From contig MU646457.1 of assembly GCA_026770585.1 (NCBI GenBank), positions 119,394 to 144,211 on the forward strand: a stretch of 24,818 nt of DNA, in the 5' to 3' direction. The position numbers and the translations under genes were made by a program. The stretch's first letter is position 1, and each line of letters starts with the position of its first letter. The notes under the pieces were generated by a model. That model made no database searches. It was not told the DNA's origin and was given only the letters and a program-made list of their open reading frames with translations. The stretch comes from Baffinella frigidus. Its lineage: Eukaryota > Cryptophyceae > Cryptomonadales > Baffinellaceae. Of the stretch, positions 1 to 7,821 are shown one piece after another.

Positions 1-19
1 AACTCGTTTTCTGAGATAA

Positions 20-517
20 GAGTGCTGCCTCGAGGGTGACGACAGCGCTCCGCCGGGGGGTTGGGGCTTGGGGTTTAAACACTAAACCCTAAACTCAACA
101 CCCTGCACCCTGCACCCGTAAACCCTCAGCCCCAACCCCGGCTCGCCGCTTCGAGGGCGACGCCGCGCTAGTAATAGTAAAGCAGATGCTAGTCATGATA
201 AAGCAAATGTGTAGTGATTTTCGTTGCCAAGGGTTTAATATCAAATCATTCTTCAGGATATCAAGTCATCCTTCAAGTGAGCTCGCCCGGTCTGGCTCGA
301 GGGCGACAGCACCCCACCAAGTACTCAAAATAGTAAAAAAAATGTGTAGTAACTTTCGTTGCCGACCCCCCCCCCCCGTATGAGCTCACCCGGTCTGCTA
401 CGAGTGATCATACGAGTACTAGTAAAGCAACTGTGTAGTACGGAAAAGATTAAAACCAGACCATTCTTCGGAATGCGCTCACCCGGTCGGCCTCGAAGGT
501 GGCGACAGCGCTCTGCC
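20..517 (-). repeat. Tandem array of tau exon fragments with a GTGTAGTAA-core repeat
   Basis: The block containing tau1 recurs at about 28-56, 141-165, 279-316, 383-400 and 475-517, spaced roughly 90-160 bp. In the sense of the minus strand the copies read VALEADR-like and several end in GTGAGC (or GCGAGC at 279). Two copies differ from tau1 by an in-frame three-base loss (GAVALEPDR, QSAVATFEADR). Between them sit three to four copies of the interspersed core with AGTAAAGCA and TGTAGTAATTTTCGTTGCC (about 163-228, 321-363, 410-437, 525-562). A short telomere-like stretch lies at 61-140 and a C homopolymer at 366-377. Confidence 0.55.
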
Positions 518-639
518 ACATACTATTAACAGTAAAGAAAATGTGCAGTAACTTGCGTTGCCGGTGCTGAGAGAGAGGGAGGCAGAGAGCGAGCGACCCT
601 CCCCGAACGCCCCTTGTCGCTTCGGATGGGTGAACTCAC

Positions 640-690
640 CCGGTCTGCCTCGAGGGCGACGACAGCGCTCCGCCTCTGTGCCGGACGCGC
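640..690 (-). CDS. Candidate 51-bp exon (tau1), minus strand
   Basis: On the minus strand the sequence reads acceptor ggacag, then 17 codons (ARPAQRRSAVVALEADR), then a consensus-like donor GTGAGT. The exon is phase 0 at both ends, which fits the preceding minus exon ending at CAG (1372). The intron between them is largely telomere-like repeat in C-strand orientation relative to this gene. Partial copies of the same block lie to the left (see 20-517). A plus-strand reading of the same bases is also open, but it has no matching splice signals. Function unknown. Confidence 0.4.
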
Positions 691-697
691 CTGTCCA

Positions 698-992
698 GGG
701 TTTGGGTTTAGGGTTTAGGATTTACGGTTTACGGTTTACGGTTTATGGTTGATGGTGCAGGGTTTTGGGGGTTGGGGATAGGGTTTAGGGCGTAGGGTTT
801 GGAGTTTAGGGTGTGGGGTTTGGGGGTTGGGGTGTAAGATTTAGGGTTCAGTGTTCAGGGTGTAGGGTTCAGTGTTATTAGGGTGTAGGGTGCAGGATTT
901 TGAGTTTAGGGTGCAGGATTTTGAGTTAAGGGTGCAGGGTTTTGAGTTTAGGGTGCAGGGTTTTGAGTTTAGGGTGCAGGGTTTTGAGTCGA
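698..992 (-). repeat. Telomere-like heptamer array with a 21-bp tandem repeat
   Basis: Degenerate TTTAGGG/TTTACGG/TGTAGGG units run from 698. From 888 to 992 a 21-bp unit (GGGTGCAGGGTTTTGAGTTTA) is repeated five times in exact register, starting at 888, 909, 930, 951 and 972. Relative to the proposed minus-strand gene this is a C-strand array ending just upstream of the acceptor of exon tau1, so it would be the 3' part of an intron. Confidence 0.85.
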
Positions 993-1293
993 GCCCCTTG
1001 GTCGGATAGCGAGGCGGCATACGGGTCGGGTACGATTCACGCAAATTGGATGCGACAGCTACCAGGCGCGTCCAGTTTGTACTGGCTAGACTGCCCAAAT
1101 GGGCAGTCTATCTTTCCAGAAACAAACCGATTGATTTGCCCCCTCGCTATTCAACATCGGAGCCGGGGAGCCCTCCGAAGTCAAGTGTTTCGACCGTTTA
1201 AGGTTTCCGGGTTTGTTCCAGGGGGGGGGGGCGACCCCCCCCCTCCCCCTCCCTCTCGTACAGATAGGAGGGTTGCAGAACGATCATATCGCT
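993..1293. other. Stretch with no supported gene; G and C homopolymers
   Basis: A mixed-composition spacer with a short palindromic piece (GCCCAAATGGGC, 1094-1105) and a G-run followed by C-rich sequence at 1220-1250. I see no gene here; in the minus-strand model it is intron. Confidence 0.4.
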
Positions 1294-1668
1294 TCACTGC
1301 TGCCGGGCTGGCCGGACAGGATGGATGCGAATATGCGAATGCGGAGGGCTGGGGGGGGCAGGGTGGAGGACCTGCAGAGGTTCTCTCTCCCCCACTTCCC
1401 CCACAGCGGCGCGGATGATGTCAGCGGCCGAGATGGACGCTCGAGGCGTGCTCGCGGCCTGAGCGTGCCGGTCATGAGGCGCTCCGTAAGGTGCAGGCGC
1501 GGCGGGGCTGGGGGGCGGTGTCGGAAAGTAGCTGGAGAAGACCCCATTGAAGGGGGGCGACCACGGCGTCGAGATGGTAGAGGTGTCGTGAAAGATGTCG
1601 CGGGGCGTGTTGGAAGAGCTGGCTTGCCCCACGGGTTGCCGTGCAGGACGGAATTCTAAGAATACCAT
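1294..1668 (-). CDS. Candidate Pro/Ser-rich exon or small gene, minus strand
   Basis: An open frame of 124 codons reads leftward from an ATG at 1668 to a stop at 1294. Of the overlapping frames here it has the strongest GC at third codon positions. The middle is rich in Pro, Ser and Ala (for example FNGVFSSYFPTPPPSP), followed by a more ordinary helix-like stretch, ISAADIIRAAVGEVGERE. After the Leu-Gln codons CTGCAG (ending at 1372) comes GTCCTC, so the frame may be spliced there instead of running on to the stop. The exon would then end in phase 0 and match the exon at 640-690. An upstream acceptor (cttag, exon from 1655) is an alternative to the ATG. No family recognised. A 347-codon frame on the same strand (1472-2515) overlaps it and is judged weaker. 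Confidence 0.4.
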   Translation of the reverse strand: MVFLEFRPARQPVGQASSSNTPRDIFHDTSTISTPWSPPFNGVFSSYFPTPPPSPAAPAPYGAPHDRHAQAASTPRASISAADIIRAAVGEVGEREPLQVLHPAPPSPPHSHIRIHPVRPARQQ

Positions 1669-2513
1669 CGCTCACTACCCTCGATCTCCTGGCCCCATCA
1701 GCGCTCCCACAGAAGCTGAGCCGCTCGTCCGCTCCACCACCGCAGGCGTCTGCACTGCGATTGGCGAGGCTGCCGGCTGCGTGTCCTGGGTCCCTGCTTT
1801 CCCTCTGTCCCAAAACGGGAGCTTGGCCCAAAGCTGCAACTTCTTTGAAGAAGTTTGAATGCGCAACAATCCAGGTCCGGCGCTTGGGGGATGCTGCGCC
1901 CTTCACCGACGCGCTTCGCCGCAGCTTATGTGGAGAACACGCGCGTATCGTTCGCCAGAAATAGAGAGATGTGAGACAGACCTGATGGATGTAAATCGGA
2001 TGACATCCGAGTGTGTTTAAGAAGGTCTTTTTGCAACCTATTTCTGATCTCGAGCCTTCCAGAAGGTTTTTAAGGCAGTCTGTTGTGCCGCCCGCCTGTG
2101 GTAAAAGGCACCATCGAACGGATCGTTCACGTTTTTCGCGACTGGAAGATACACTCAAGTCCAACTGTGTGGCTTTTTCCCTGGTACAGACCGGACGTGC
2201 CCTACATTTTTTTTTTGTAGTTTTAAAATAAAATACTTTTACAATTCGAAAACTTTTTTTCAACGACCACCCACAAAGTTGGAAACGCTCGAATTCGTTC
2301 CGACCTCTCGCCCAACCCCGCCTTTGCGCACGGACCACATCAGACGGAAGTGGAAACCAGTGGCCGGGTGTCTCCCAGGCTTGCAGGCTCCCCACATTTC
2401 CACGTCGAAGGTGCTGGAAAAATGCAGCGGCCTTCGCTCGCGGCGACGACTGGAGGTCAGGGCCCGCTTCTCCCCACCACCTCTCGTTGTGATTTTCCCG
2501 TGGCAAATACTCC
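1669..2513. other. Repeat-poor interval between divergent coding signals
   Basis: This is one of the few stretches free of telomere-like or MITE-like sequence. Several overlapping frames are open on both strands: plus 1595-1858 and 1641-1964, minus 1675-1869 and the long minus 1472-2515. None is clearly superior, because GC3 is high in more than one frame between 1680 and 1860. AT-rich sequence with T and A runs lies at 2200-2270. By position it would hold the 5' ends and promoter region of the minus-strand and plus-strand gene models, but no TATA-like or other promoter motif was identified with confidence. Confidence 0.3.
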
Positions 2514-2645
2514 ATGCATCCTCAACATGCGCCTACCGTCGACAGCCTGGCGGCTGCGCGAGACCATGCACCGTACGCCCTCAACCTTCGACGCGCCGAG
2601 CAGGGCGGGGGGAAGAAGCCAGGAGGCGTCCCCCGACCACTGCAG
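2514..2645 (+). CDS. Possible 5' coding segment of the plus-strand gene
   Basis: From ATG at 2514 a GC3-rich frame runs MHPQHAPTVDSLAAARDHAP and on through a Gly/Lys/Pro segment to a stop shortly after the CTGCAG at 2640-2645. This frame is not the one used by the strongly coding E0 block that begins at 2646, and no donor in the required phase is visible between them. Either this is a separate small frame, an indel separates the two, or E0 simply extends upstream in its own open frame (open from 2279). Confidence 0.25.
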
Positions 2646-2732
2646 AGCTGCTAGAGGAGGGGAAGAGGAAGCGGCGGTTCCTGCGGGCGGTCAAGCGGGA
2701 GGGAGAGACGTTTCTGCGGCGCTTCGCCACAG
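2646..2732 (+). CDS. Exon E0 (basic helical segment)
   Basis: Acceptor CTGCAG follows a C-rich tract and donor ACAG/GTGGCT follows the block. The 28 intact codons are strongly GC3-biased and encode a very basic, helix-like stretch (GKRKRRFLRAVKREGETFLR). Phase is two leftover bases in and one out, which matches exon E at 4125. The frame is also open upstream, so the acceptor could be unused and the exon longer. No domain recognised. Confidence 0.5.
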
Positions 2733-3154
2733 GTGGCTGCCCTGAACTCCTGCACCCAGACTCCTGCACCCGTACAGGCAAGTTGCCTGGTCAGCAAAAC
2801 TGTGCGTAGTTAGTGAGTTGATCACTTTCCACTAGGTTAGGACCTTTTTACAGGGCATGTACGAAGAGTTGACAGTAGAATAAAGAGAACTACACCGAGA
2901 AGAGCACGGGACACCACCAGCAACCCGTAGCAGCTTATAACCGGGTCAGGTGCTGTAGTAATTTTCAGCTAAACCGATGAGATCTCTTCGGTATCTCCCG
3001 TCAGCAATTCCCCCCGTCCGTAGGGCCTCCTACCGCAGGGTCGTACGAATAAATCAAAAAATGTTTCATGCCCGGACTCTTGTGAGGATCCGGTAAAAGC
3101 TGCTTGGGTTGCTGGTGGCAGTCTTCCTGGGGTAGGACCTGCCAGCAGCCACCA
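2733..3154 (+). other. Intron sequence after E0
   Basis: No gene seen. It contains a copy of the short repeat TAGGTTAGGACCTTTTTACA (2836-2855), shared with 4263 and 6194. A local inverted repeat at about 3096-3155 pairs TGCTGGTGGCAG with CTGCCAGCAGCC. Confidence 0.4.
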
Positions 3155-3280
3155 GAAGTGAACCAAATCGCGATATTGAGACCTGTGGGCAATTTCACCA
3201 AGGGATGAATCCTGATGGTTTGCCACCCAGGGGAAATCCCCGATCGCTCGATTTTTCGATCGCTCGATTTGGTTCACTTC
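3155..3280. repeat. Inverted-repeat element (family K)
   Basis: Terminal inverted repeats GAAGTGAACCAAATCG (3155-3170) and its complement (3265-3280) flank about 94 bp. Internal CGATCGCTCGAT repeats lie next to the right arm. The termini resemble those of the element at 14987-15140 (GAAGTGGACC), so they may be one family. Non-autonomous; no transposase is visible. Confidence 0.6.
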
Positions 3281-3432
3281 CCGTGGATGGTGGTGGGGTT
3301 GGATCTCCGAGAGGCAGAACCACCCACCCTCCAAAACGAAGTCGTTTGATCGTAGAGCTTTTCTTGGGTTGTGCCAAGGGGTTATCGGAAGACGCCACAA
3401 CGGTGCAAAAACAATGTACGCACACTAATCCC

Positions 3433-3550
3433 AGCTCTGCCTCAGCCGGGATAGCTGACTATGCTTACGATCAGAGACTATTGCCAAGTTGACATGCTGG
3501 GTGTGTGGTACAAATCCGTCAACTTTGAGGCGGGAAAGAGCTTGGTCTCA
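3433..3550 (+). repeat. MITE-like element, family B, copy 1
   Basis: It carries the family hallmark AGCTCTGCCTCA, then AAGTTGACATGCTGG, then GTACAAATCCGTCAACTTTG and GCGGGAAAGAGC. The AAGTTGAC/GTCAACTT pair makes an internal hairpin. The left end is preserved; the right terminal repeat is degraded here. Confidence 0.7.
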
Positions 3551-3571
3551 CCAGACAGAAGAGACCAAATA

Positions 3572-3754
3572 CAGTGGACCTACCCCACATACCCGTCGGG
3601 GCCGGACTGATTGAGTATGTGTGGAGGGTAGGTATGCGTTACGGTGTCCACCCTTCAGGCATACTTCCTTGCAGGGGGAAATCGGGGGCCGGCCGAAGGA
3701 GTATGTGTGGAGGGTAAGTATGTGTTACGGTAGCCTGTGTTAGGGTAGGTGAAC
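3572..3754 (+). repeat. MITE-like element, family H, copy 1
   Basis: About 183 bp starting CAGTGGACCTACCC and ending with the approximate complement GGGTAGGTGAACTT. Inside, GAGTATGTGTGGAGGGTA occurs twice. A second, nearly identical copy with better termini lies at 20080-20267, about 16.5 kb away. Confidence 0.75.
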
Positions 3755-3876
3755 TTTAGACTGAGAGTGAGCAAGATTTCCCAGTGTTCTCCGTTTGAGA
3801 GGGTGGGTGGTCATCAGTATTCTTTTTCGTATTCTTTTTCTGGTTCGTGAGCCGTGAATAGGAGTAGCTGGTGGCC

Positions 3877-4123
3877 AACCCTAAACCCTACCCCCAAAAC
3901 CTCAACCCCAAATCCTGAACCCCAAACCCTAGACCCTAAACCCCAAACCCTAAACCCCAAACCCTAAACCCCAACCTCCAACCCCTAAAACCTCAACCCT
4001 GAAAGGTGTTTCCGACCCGAACAACGTGTGTTTCCTAACCTCTAAACCCTAAACCCTGAACCCTGAACCCTGAACCTTGAACCCTGAACCTTGAAACCTG
4101 AACCCTGAACCCTGCACGCTGCA
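3877..4123 (+). repeat. Telomere-like C-strand array ending at an acceptor
   Basis: CCCTAAA, CCCCAAA and CCCTGAA heptamers occupy 3877-4003 and 4037-4123, interrupted by about 34 bp. The last units run into CTGCACGCTGCAG, whose final AG is the acceptor used for exon E at 4125. The array therefore forms the pyrimidine-rich 3' end of the intron. Confidence 0.8.
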
Positions 4124-4124
4124 G

Positions 4125-4200
4125 AGGATATGTTCTACACCTTCACGGCGCATCCGACCGACGTGGCGACATACAGCCTCGCAGCTATCGGACCTAGACG
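4125..4200 (+). CDS. Exon E, most complete copy
   Basis: Acceptor gcag precedes it and donor GTACAT follows. The 76 bp hold two leading bases, 24 intact codons (starting DMFYTFTAHPTDVATYSLAA) and two trailing bases. Its entry phase fits the exit of E0; its exit phase fits alpha1 at 7346. Seven or more partial copies lie downstream before alpha1. The protein segment is not recognised. Confidence 0.5.
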
Positions 4201-4642
4201 GTACATGCAGTCCTGGTGCAGGGCCAACACTGTGCGAAGTTAGTGAGATGAGCACTCTTCACTAGGTTAGGACCTTTTTACAGAGCCTGTACGAGGGGTT
4301 GGCATCCGACCGACGTGGCGACATACAGCCTCGCAGCACTCGGCTCTCGGAGTACGCAAACGTAGGGCGTTTTGGGGGGATGGTTATATGTGTACTGGAG
4401 GCTTTGGAATTGGAGCCATTTCTTGAAGCTGTTCCTGGGTTTCGACCAAAAGGCCCCAACGTTCACCAAATCCCCTCTCTCCGACATACAGTCTGGCAGC
4501 TATCGGGCCTAGAAGGTACCACGCACGGTTCTTGGGTTCAGTTGGGGGAACAAGTCAGTTCACACGGAACAACAAGTCAGTTCACACGGAATCTGTGCCA
4601 ACTTGACACACAGTCTGGCGGCAATCGGACCTAGAAGGTACC

Positions 4643-4784
4643 TTCGGGTTTGGGGTTTAGAGGAGGGTATCTTAGCGTTTGTGGTTTGGGTTTAGAGGAG
4701 ACACCTTTAGGGCTTAGAGGAGACACCTTTAGGGTTTAGAGGAGAACCCTTTAGGTTTAAGGGTGCAGGGTTCAGAGGAGGAGG
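4643..4784 (+). repeat. G-strand telomere-like array with TTTAGAGGAGACACC repeat
   Basis: Three to four units combining TTTAGGG with AGAGGAGACACC, plus degenerate flanks. It lies in the intron between copies of exon E. Confidence 0.75.
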
Positions 4785-4801
4785 AGCTTTTATTCGACGT
4801 T

Positions 4802-4964
4802 AATAGGGCAACGGCCCGAAAATGGGGTAGTTAGGCCTACGGCATTGCCTAGGACCTCCTACCGTAGGCCGAGACTTTTTGGTCCTAGGATCCCTCGGCC
4901 TACGGTAGGAGGTCCTAGGCAATACCGTATGCGTAACTACCCCATTTCCAGGCCGTTAGCCTAT
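4802..4964. repeat. Long-arm palindromic MITE, family D, copy 1
   Basis: About 163 bp with outer arms ATAGGGCAACGGCC / GGCCGTTAGCCTAT and long inner arms containing TTGCCTAGGACCTCCTACCG and its complement around a short centre (GACTTTTTGGTCCTAGGATC). Two further near-identical copies are at 13724-13888 and 14494-14656. No coding capacity. Confidence 0.85.
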
Positions 4965-5010
4965 CAACGTATGGCGTCGAGGATAAACGTGATGCGGCGA
5001 GAGAGGAGGG

Positions 5011-5158
5011 GCATTTATCCGGGGAAACCTGTTTTTCTTGAGTTTGATGGCAAGGAAAATCACTACACAATTCGTTCTCATTAGTAATATTAAAGCATTT
5101 ATGCAGTAATTTTCCTTGCCATCAAACTGAAGAAAAATAGGTTTCCCCGGATAAGCAT
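5011..5158. repeat. Fold-back element, copy 1
   Basis: Arms 5011-5064 and about 5103-5158 are complementary over more than 50 bp. The inner part is the family core (GGCAAGGAAAATCACTACAC / GCAGTAATTTTCCTTGCC). The outer part (TTATCCGGGGAAACC and onward) is unique to this copy. The centre contains AGTAATATTAAAGCATTTATG. Confidence 0.8.
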
Positions 5159-5205
5159 TCTGTACCTTCACAGCGCATCCGACCCACCGTCGGTCGGCCC
5201 CGCAC

Positions 5206-5342
5206 ACGCACCCTCTTTCTCCCTCTTTCCCTCTCTTCGTCTCTCACTCCCTCTCGCCCTCTCGCCCTCTCTCCCCCGCTTCCTCTCTCCCTCTCTCCCT
5301 CTCCCTCTCCCTCTCCCTCTCCATCTTTCCCTCTCCCTCTCT
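5206..5342 (+). repeat. CT-rich low-complexity tract
   Basis: About 135 bp almost entirely C and T on the plus strand (CCCTCT/CTCTCT units). It lies between the left and right parts of a copy of exon E (5156-5190 and 5343-5377). Confidence 0.9.
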
Positions 5343-5377
5343 CCGACATACAGTCTGGCAGCTCTCGGACCTAGAAG

Positions 5378-5624
5378 GTACCACGCTAGGTTCTTGGGGG
5401 TTGATCTGGGAGAACAAGTCAGTTCACACGGAATGCGTGCCAACTTTTCGAATTTTCGATTTTCTGTGGGGAAAATGTCGACTAGTGAACCTTCAGAATC
5501 GTAGGGTCCTACGATTTCTCTCGTACGCCAGTAAGCTCTAGAATCTTGTTTGGTACCCTATGACGGGCGTTTTGAGGGAGTTGAGTAGCCCACGGCTGCA
5601 AATAGGCCCACTACGGTTTGTCAG
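5378..5624 (+). other. Intron sequence, no gene seen
   Basis: It contains a repeat of AACAAGTCAGTTCACACGGA (also at 4550 and 4571) and a short perfect hairpin around ATCGTAGG/CCTACGAT near 5498-5514. Confidence 0.4.
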
Positions 5625-5832
5625 GGTTCAGGGTTTAGATGAGAAAGAGAACTTATATTGTCGATCATAAACTTAATCCATCCAGACAGGGCTCGAGGGT
5701 TGCGGGTTTAGGGTTCAGGGTTGAGGGTTCAGGGGTTTGAGGATTCAGGGTGCAGCGTTTAGGGTGCAGGGTTCAGGGTTCGGGGTTCAGGGTTCAGGGT
5801 TCGGGGTTCAGGGTTCAGGGTTCAGGGCTTAG
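5625..5832 (+). repeat. G-strand heptamer array dominated by TTCAGGG
   Basis: After an isolated stretch at 5625-5637, units TTCAGGG, TTCGGGG, TTGAGGG and TTTAGGG run from 5699 to 5832 with period 7. The TTCAGGG variant is homogenised between 5760 and 5826. Confidence 0.85.
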
Positions 5833-5874
5833 GTACCACGCGACATACAGCCTCGCAGCACTCGGCCCTAGACG

Positions 5875-6193
5875 GTATGCATAATGCATCCAGAGAGAGC
5901 TCGTTAACCCCCCTAACTACGCGGGAGAGTCAAAATGTCATTTTACGCCCTGCGTCTTTCTATTATTTCCCCTTGAAATCTGCAAAAGTTGCCGGAAATG
6001 CCCACACATAATTAACTTTGACCCTGCCGGCAACCGCAGGATATGCTTTCCGGTTGCCTAGATAAGACGTCTACCCCTCCCCCGTAGAATGCAACCAGAT
6101 GGGGCTCGTTAACCCCCCCCCCCCTACAAAACCTGCCCGCTTACCGCCGACATACAGCATCCTCGAGTGCTGCGAGGATTCCAAAGCCTCCAG
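5875..6193 (+). other. Intron sequence with a short duplicated motif
   Basis: No gene seen. ATGCATCCAGA...GCTCGTTAACCCCCC (5885-5918) is repeated approximately at 6091-6124. Inverted pieces GTTGCCGG/CCGGCAAC and CCGGTTGCC lie at 5988-6060. Confidence 0.4.
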
Positions 6194-6448
6194 TAGGTTA
6201 GGACCTTTTTACAGAGCCTGCACGAGGGGTTGGCATCCGACCGACGTGGCGACATACAGCCTCGCAGCACTCGGCTCTCGGAGTACGCAAACGTAGGGCG
6301 TTTTGGGGGGATGGTTATATGTGTACTGGAGGCTTTGGAATTGGAGCCATTTCTTGAAGCTGTTCCTGGGTTTCGACCAAAAGGCTTCAACGTTCACCAA
6401 ATCCCCATTATTTCCCCGGCCGAAGTTTTAGCACACGACTCTCCGCTC

Positions 6449-6627
6449 GAGAATGCTAGAGGGGCCTATTTATATGTGGGGTTGTAGACATTTGTACCAG
6501 GATAAGGTATTCCAACTTCGTGACTGGCCAATATATGGCTAGCAACGTGACCAATCAACGAAAGTTACTACACACATGCCCACTTTTTTAAGCACCCTGG
6601 TTTTAAATAGGCCCCTCTCGCGTTCTC
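6449..6627 (+). repeat. MITE-like element, family A, copy 1
   Basis: Terminal inverted repeats GAGAATGCTAGAGGGGCCTA (6449-6468) and ATAGGCCCCTCTCGCGTTCT (near 6607-6626). Inside are TGTGGGGTTGT, TTTGTACCAGGATAA, an ACGTGACCAA segment and the ACGAAAGTTACTACAC core shared with the fold-back family. Other copies: 7007-7215 (inverted) and 21987-22165. Confidence 0.75.
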
Positions 6628-6734
6628 GTGTGGGGAGGTGCACGCGTGCCTCTTCGACTTTCACAGAGCTAGCAATCACCTGTTGGAGGCTGGCAACTGA
6701 GTGGAGGCGCCCCGGCCCCCTCAAAAGCTTCTTC

Positions 6735-6803
6735 CAGGACATTTCGGCCGAGCTCTTCCCAGAGGCGGCCGAGCTGTTCCCAGAGGCGGTCGAGCTCTTC
6801 CCA
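6735..6803 (+). repeat. Short tandem repeat, 24-bp unit
   Basis: GCCGAGCTCTTCCCAGAGGC and variants are repeated three to four times (period 24). In frame it reads ELFPEAAELFPEAVELFPEL. It could be a fragment of coding repeat, but no flanking splice signals or long frame support a gene. Confidence 0.6.
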
Positions 6804-6936
6804 GAGCTGCCTCACTCGGGTTGGCTATTCTCAAGTTAACAGTCTGGGTCCGCGGTACAAATCTGTCAACTTTGGAGCGGGAAACAGCCTGTGCTCACCA
6901 AATCGGTGATCCCCGAATAGACTGAGACAGAGCTAG
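6804..6936 (+). repeat. MITE-like element, family B, copy 2
   Basis: Starts AGCTGCCTCACTCGGGTTGG and ends AATAGACTGAGACAGAGCTA. The termini are complementary (CTAGCTCTGYCTCAGTC-type), so both ends of the family are defined here. The internal AAGTTAACAG...GTCAACTT hairpin is kept. Confidence 0.75.
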
Positions 6937-7006
6937 GAACTTCCACAACCCTCAGAACGCGACCCTGAAAAGGCAGTTTGATCCTCCTAGCTCTGTCGCA
7001 GTCTAT

Positions 7007-7215
7007 CCACTCGAGGCTGGAAGTGGGACTGTTTTAAAACAGGGGTTCTTTTACAAGTGAAGAAAAAAAATGTGTTGTAATTTTCATACACATAGGGGCA
7101 TTTGGTCACGTAGCTCAAGTTATAACTTGAGCTACGTGACCAAGCATGCCCGTGACTGGTACTAAATTTAACAACCCCACATTTAAAATACCCCCTCTTC
7201 CAGCCTCGAGTGTGG
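7007..7215 (-). repeat. MITE-like element, family A, inverted copy with a perfect palindrome
   Basis: Terminal repeats CCACTCGAGGCTGG (about 7007-7020) and CCAGCCTCGAGTGTGG (7200-7215). Read on the minus strand the interior follows the family order (TGTGGGGTTGT, TAGTACCAG, GTGACCAA). It contains a 42-bp perfect palindrome at 7102-7143 centred on TTATAA. Confidence 0.75.
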
Positions 7216-7345
7216 AACTTTGGTTCTAGCTGAAAATTCTGAGCACACGACTCTGATCGTCAGGAGCAGGTACTCGATGGAAGTTCTGAGCACACGACTT
7301 TGATCGTCTGATGTCTGATGGGAGCAGGTATTCGATGGACCTAAG

Positions 7346-7403
7346 GAAGCTGCACTCGTGCCTTGCGCACATCGACGCCGACCGCCACCTCTCCCGCACT
7401 GAG
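7346..7403 (+). CDS. Exon alpha1 (first EF-hand-like loop)
   Basis: Acceptor CTAAG, one leading base, 19 intact codons (KLHSCLAHIDADRHLSRTE) and donor GAG/GTACCC. Entry phase fits the exit of exon E. Joined to beta, it gives a 12-residue loop H-I-D-A-D-R-H-L-S-R-T-E followed by VADIF, which resembles an EF-hand with acidic residues at positions 3, 5 and 12 and a hydrophobic residue at 8. Positions 1 (His) and 6 (Arg) are not canonical, so calcium binding is uncertain. This is the only copy whose acceptor gives the right phase. Confidence 0.5.
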
Positions 7404-7821
7404 GTACCCGGGCACATATGTAGTTATACAGCCTATACATCTACTATACACTAGTTATCCCTTATGTGCCTGTGACGTCCTGAGACGTCAAAAGGTTCAA
7501 ATGTCAACTTTGGCATTTTCTAATTAGGCCGCCTCTTAATGGAAAATTATGAAAAAAACACCAGCTTGTCAGGCTCGCTAAGCTGAACAAATTGAGTAAT
7601 TGGTGCTCAACGAATTGAGAAATTCCTGATTTATGAGACCCGGAAAACCGTCCTCCGCTAAATTGGAATCCCTAGACCTGATTCCTGCTAAAAAAAATGA
7701 TCACGTACCTTTTTCGGCAGATAAGGGATAAAGTCTATAAATGTATTGTACACTGCGTTCCTGGTACGGAATACCCTGTACATCTGTTGTTCGCGGAGCC
7801 CGGTTTGGTGGCCTGGGGAAG
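7404..7821 (+). other. Intron after alpha1
   Basis: No gene seen. AT-rich sequence with a TGACGTCCTGAGACGTCA inverted repeat (7472-7489), and pieces of the TATACATCTA/CACTGCGTTCCTGGTAC repeat that also surrounds the later alpha copies. Confidence 0.4.

Larger units (their letters stand above)
4263..6406 (+). pseudogene. Cluster of partial copies of exon E
   Basis: The distal part of exon E (the block around ACATACAG, encoding TYSLAA) recurs at 4312-4351, 4481-4515, 4606-4637, 5343-5377, 5841-5874, about 6145-6162 and 6233-6282. The proximal part (FTAHPT) recurs at 5156-5190. Most copies end in GTAC or GTAT at the homologous point, for example AGAAG/GTACC and AGACG/GTATG, so donors are preserved although the 5' half is usually missing. 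The 4263-4475 and 6194-6406 segments are near-identical duplicates of about 213 bp carrying one copy each. Confidence 0.65.

Noticed and set aside
1472-2515. 347-codon open frame on the minus strand, the longest in the window
   Set aside because: Its right part has unremarkable codon use, and its left part overlaps the better GC3-biased 1294-1668 frame. It also runs across the plus-strand segment at 2514. It may be chance openness in GC-rich DNA, though I cannot exclude it.
5122-5443. Arg/Glu/Gly-rich minus frames over 5122-5443
   Set aside because: Translation of the CT-rich low-complexity tract.
7102-7143. Perfect palindrome as a bidirectional terminator or origin
   Set aside because: It lies inside a MITE copy with defined ends, has no T-run, and the context is eukaryotic.
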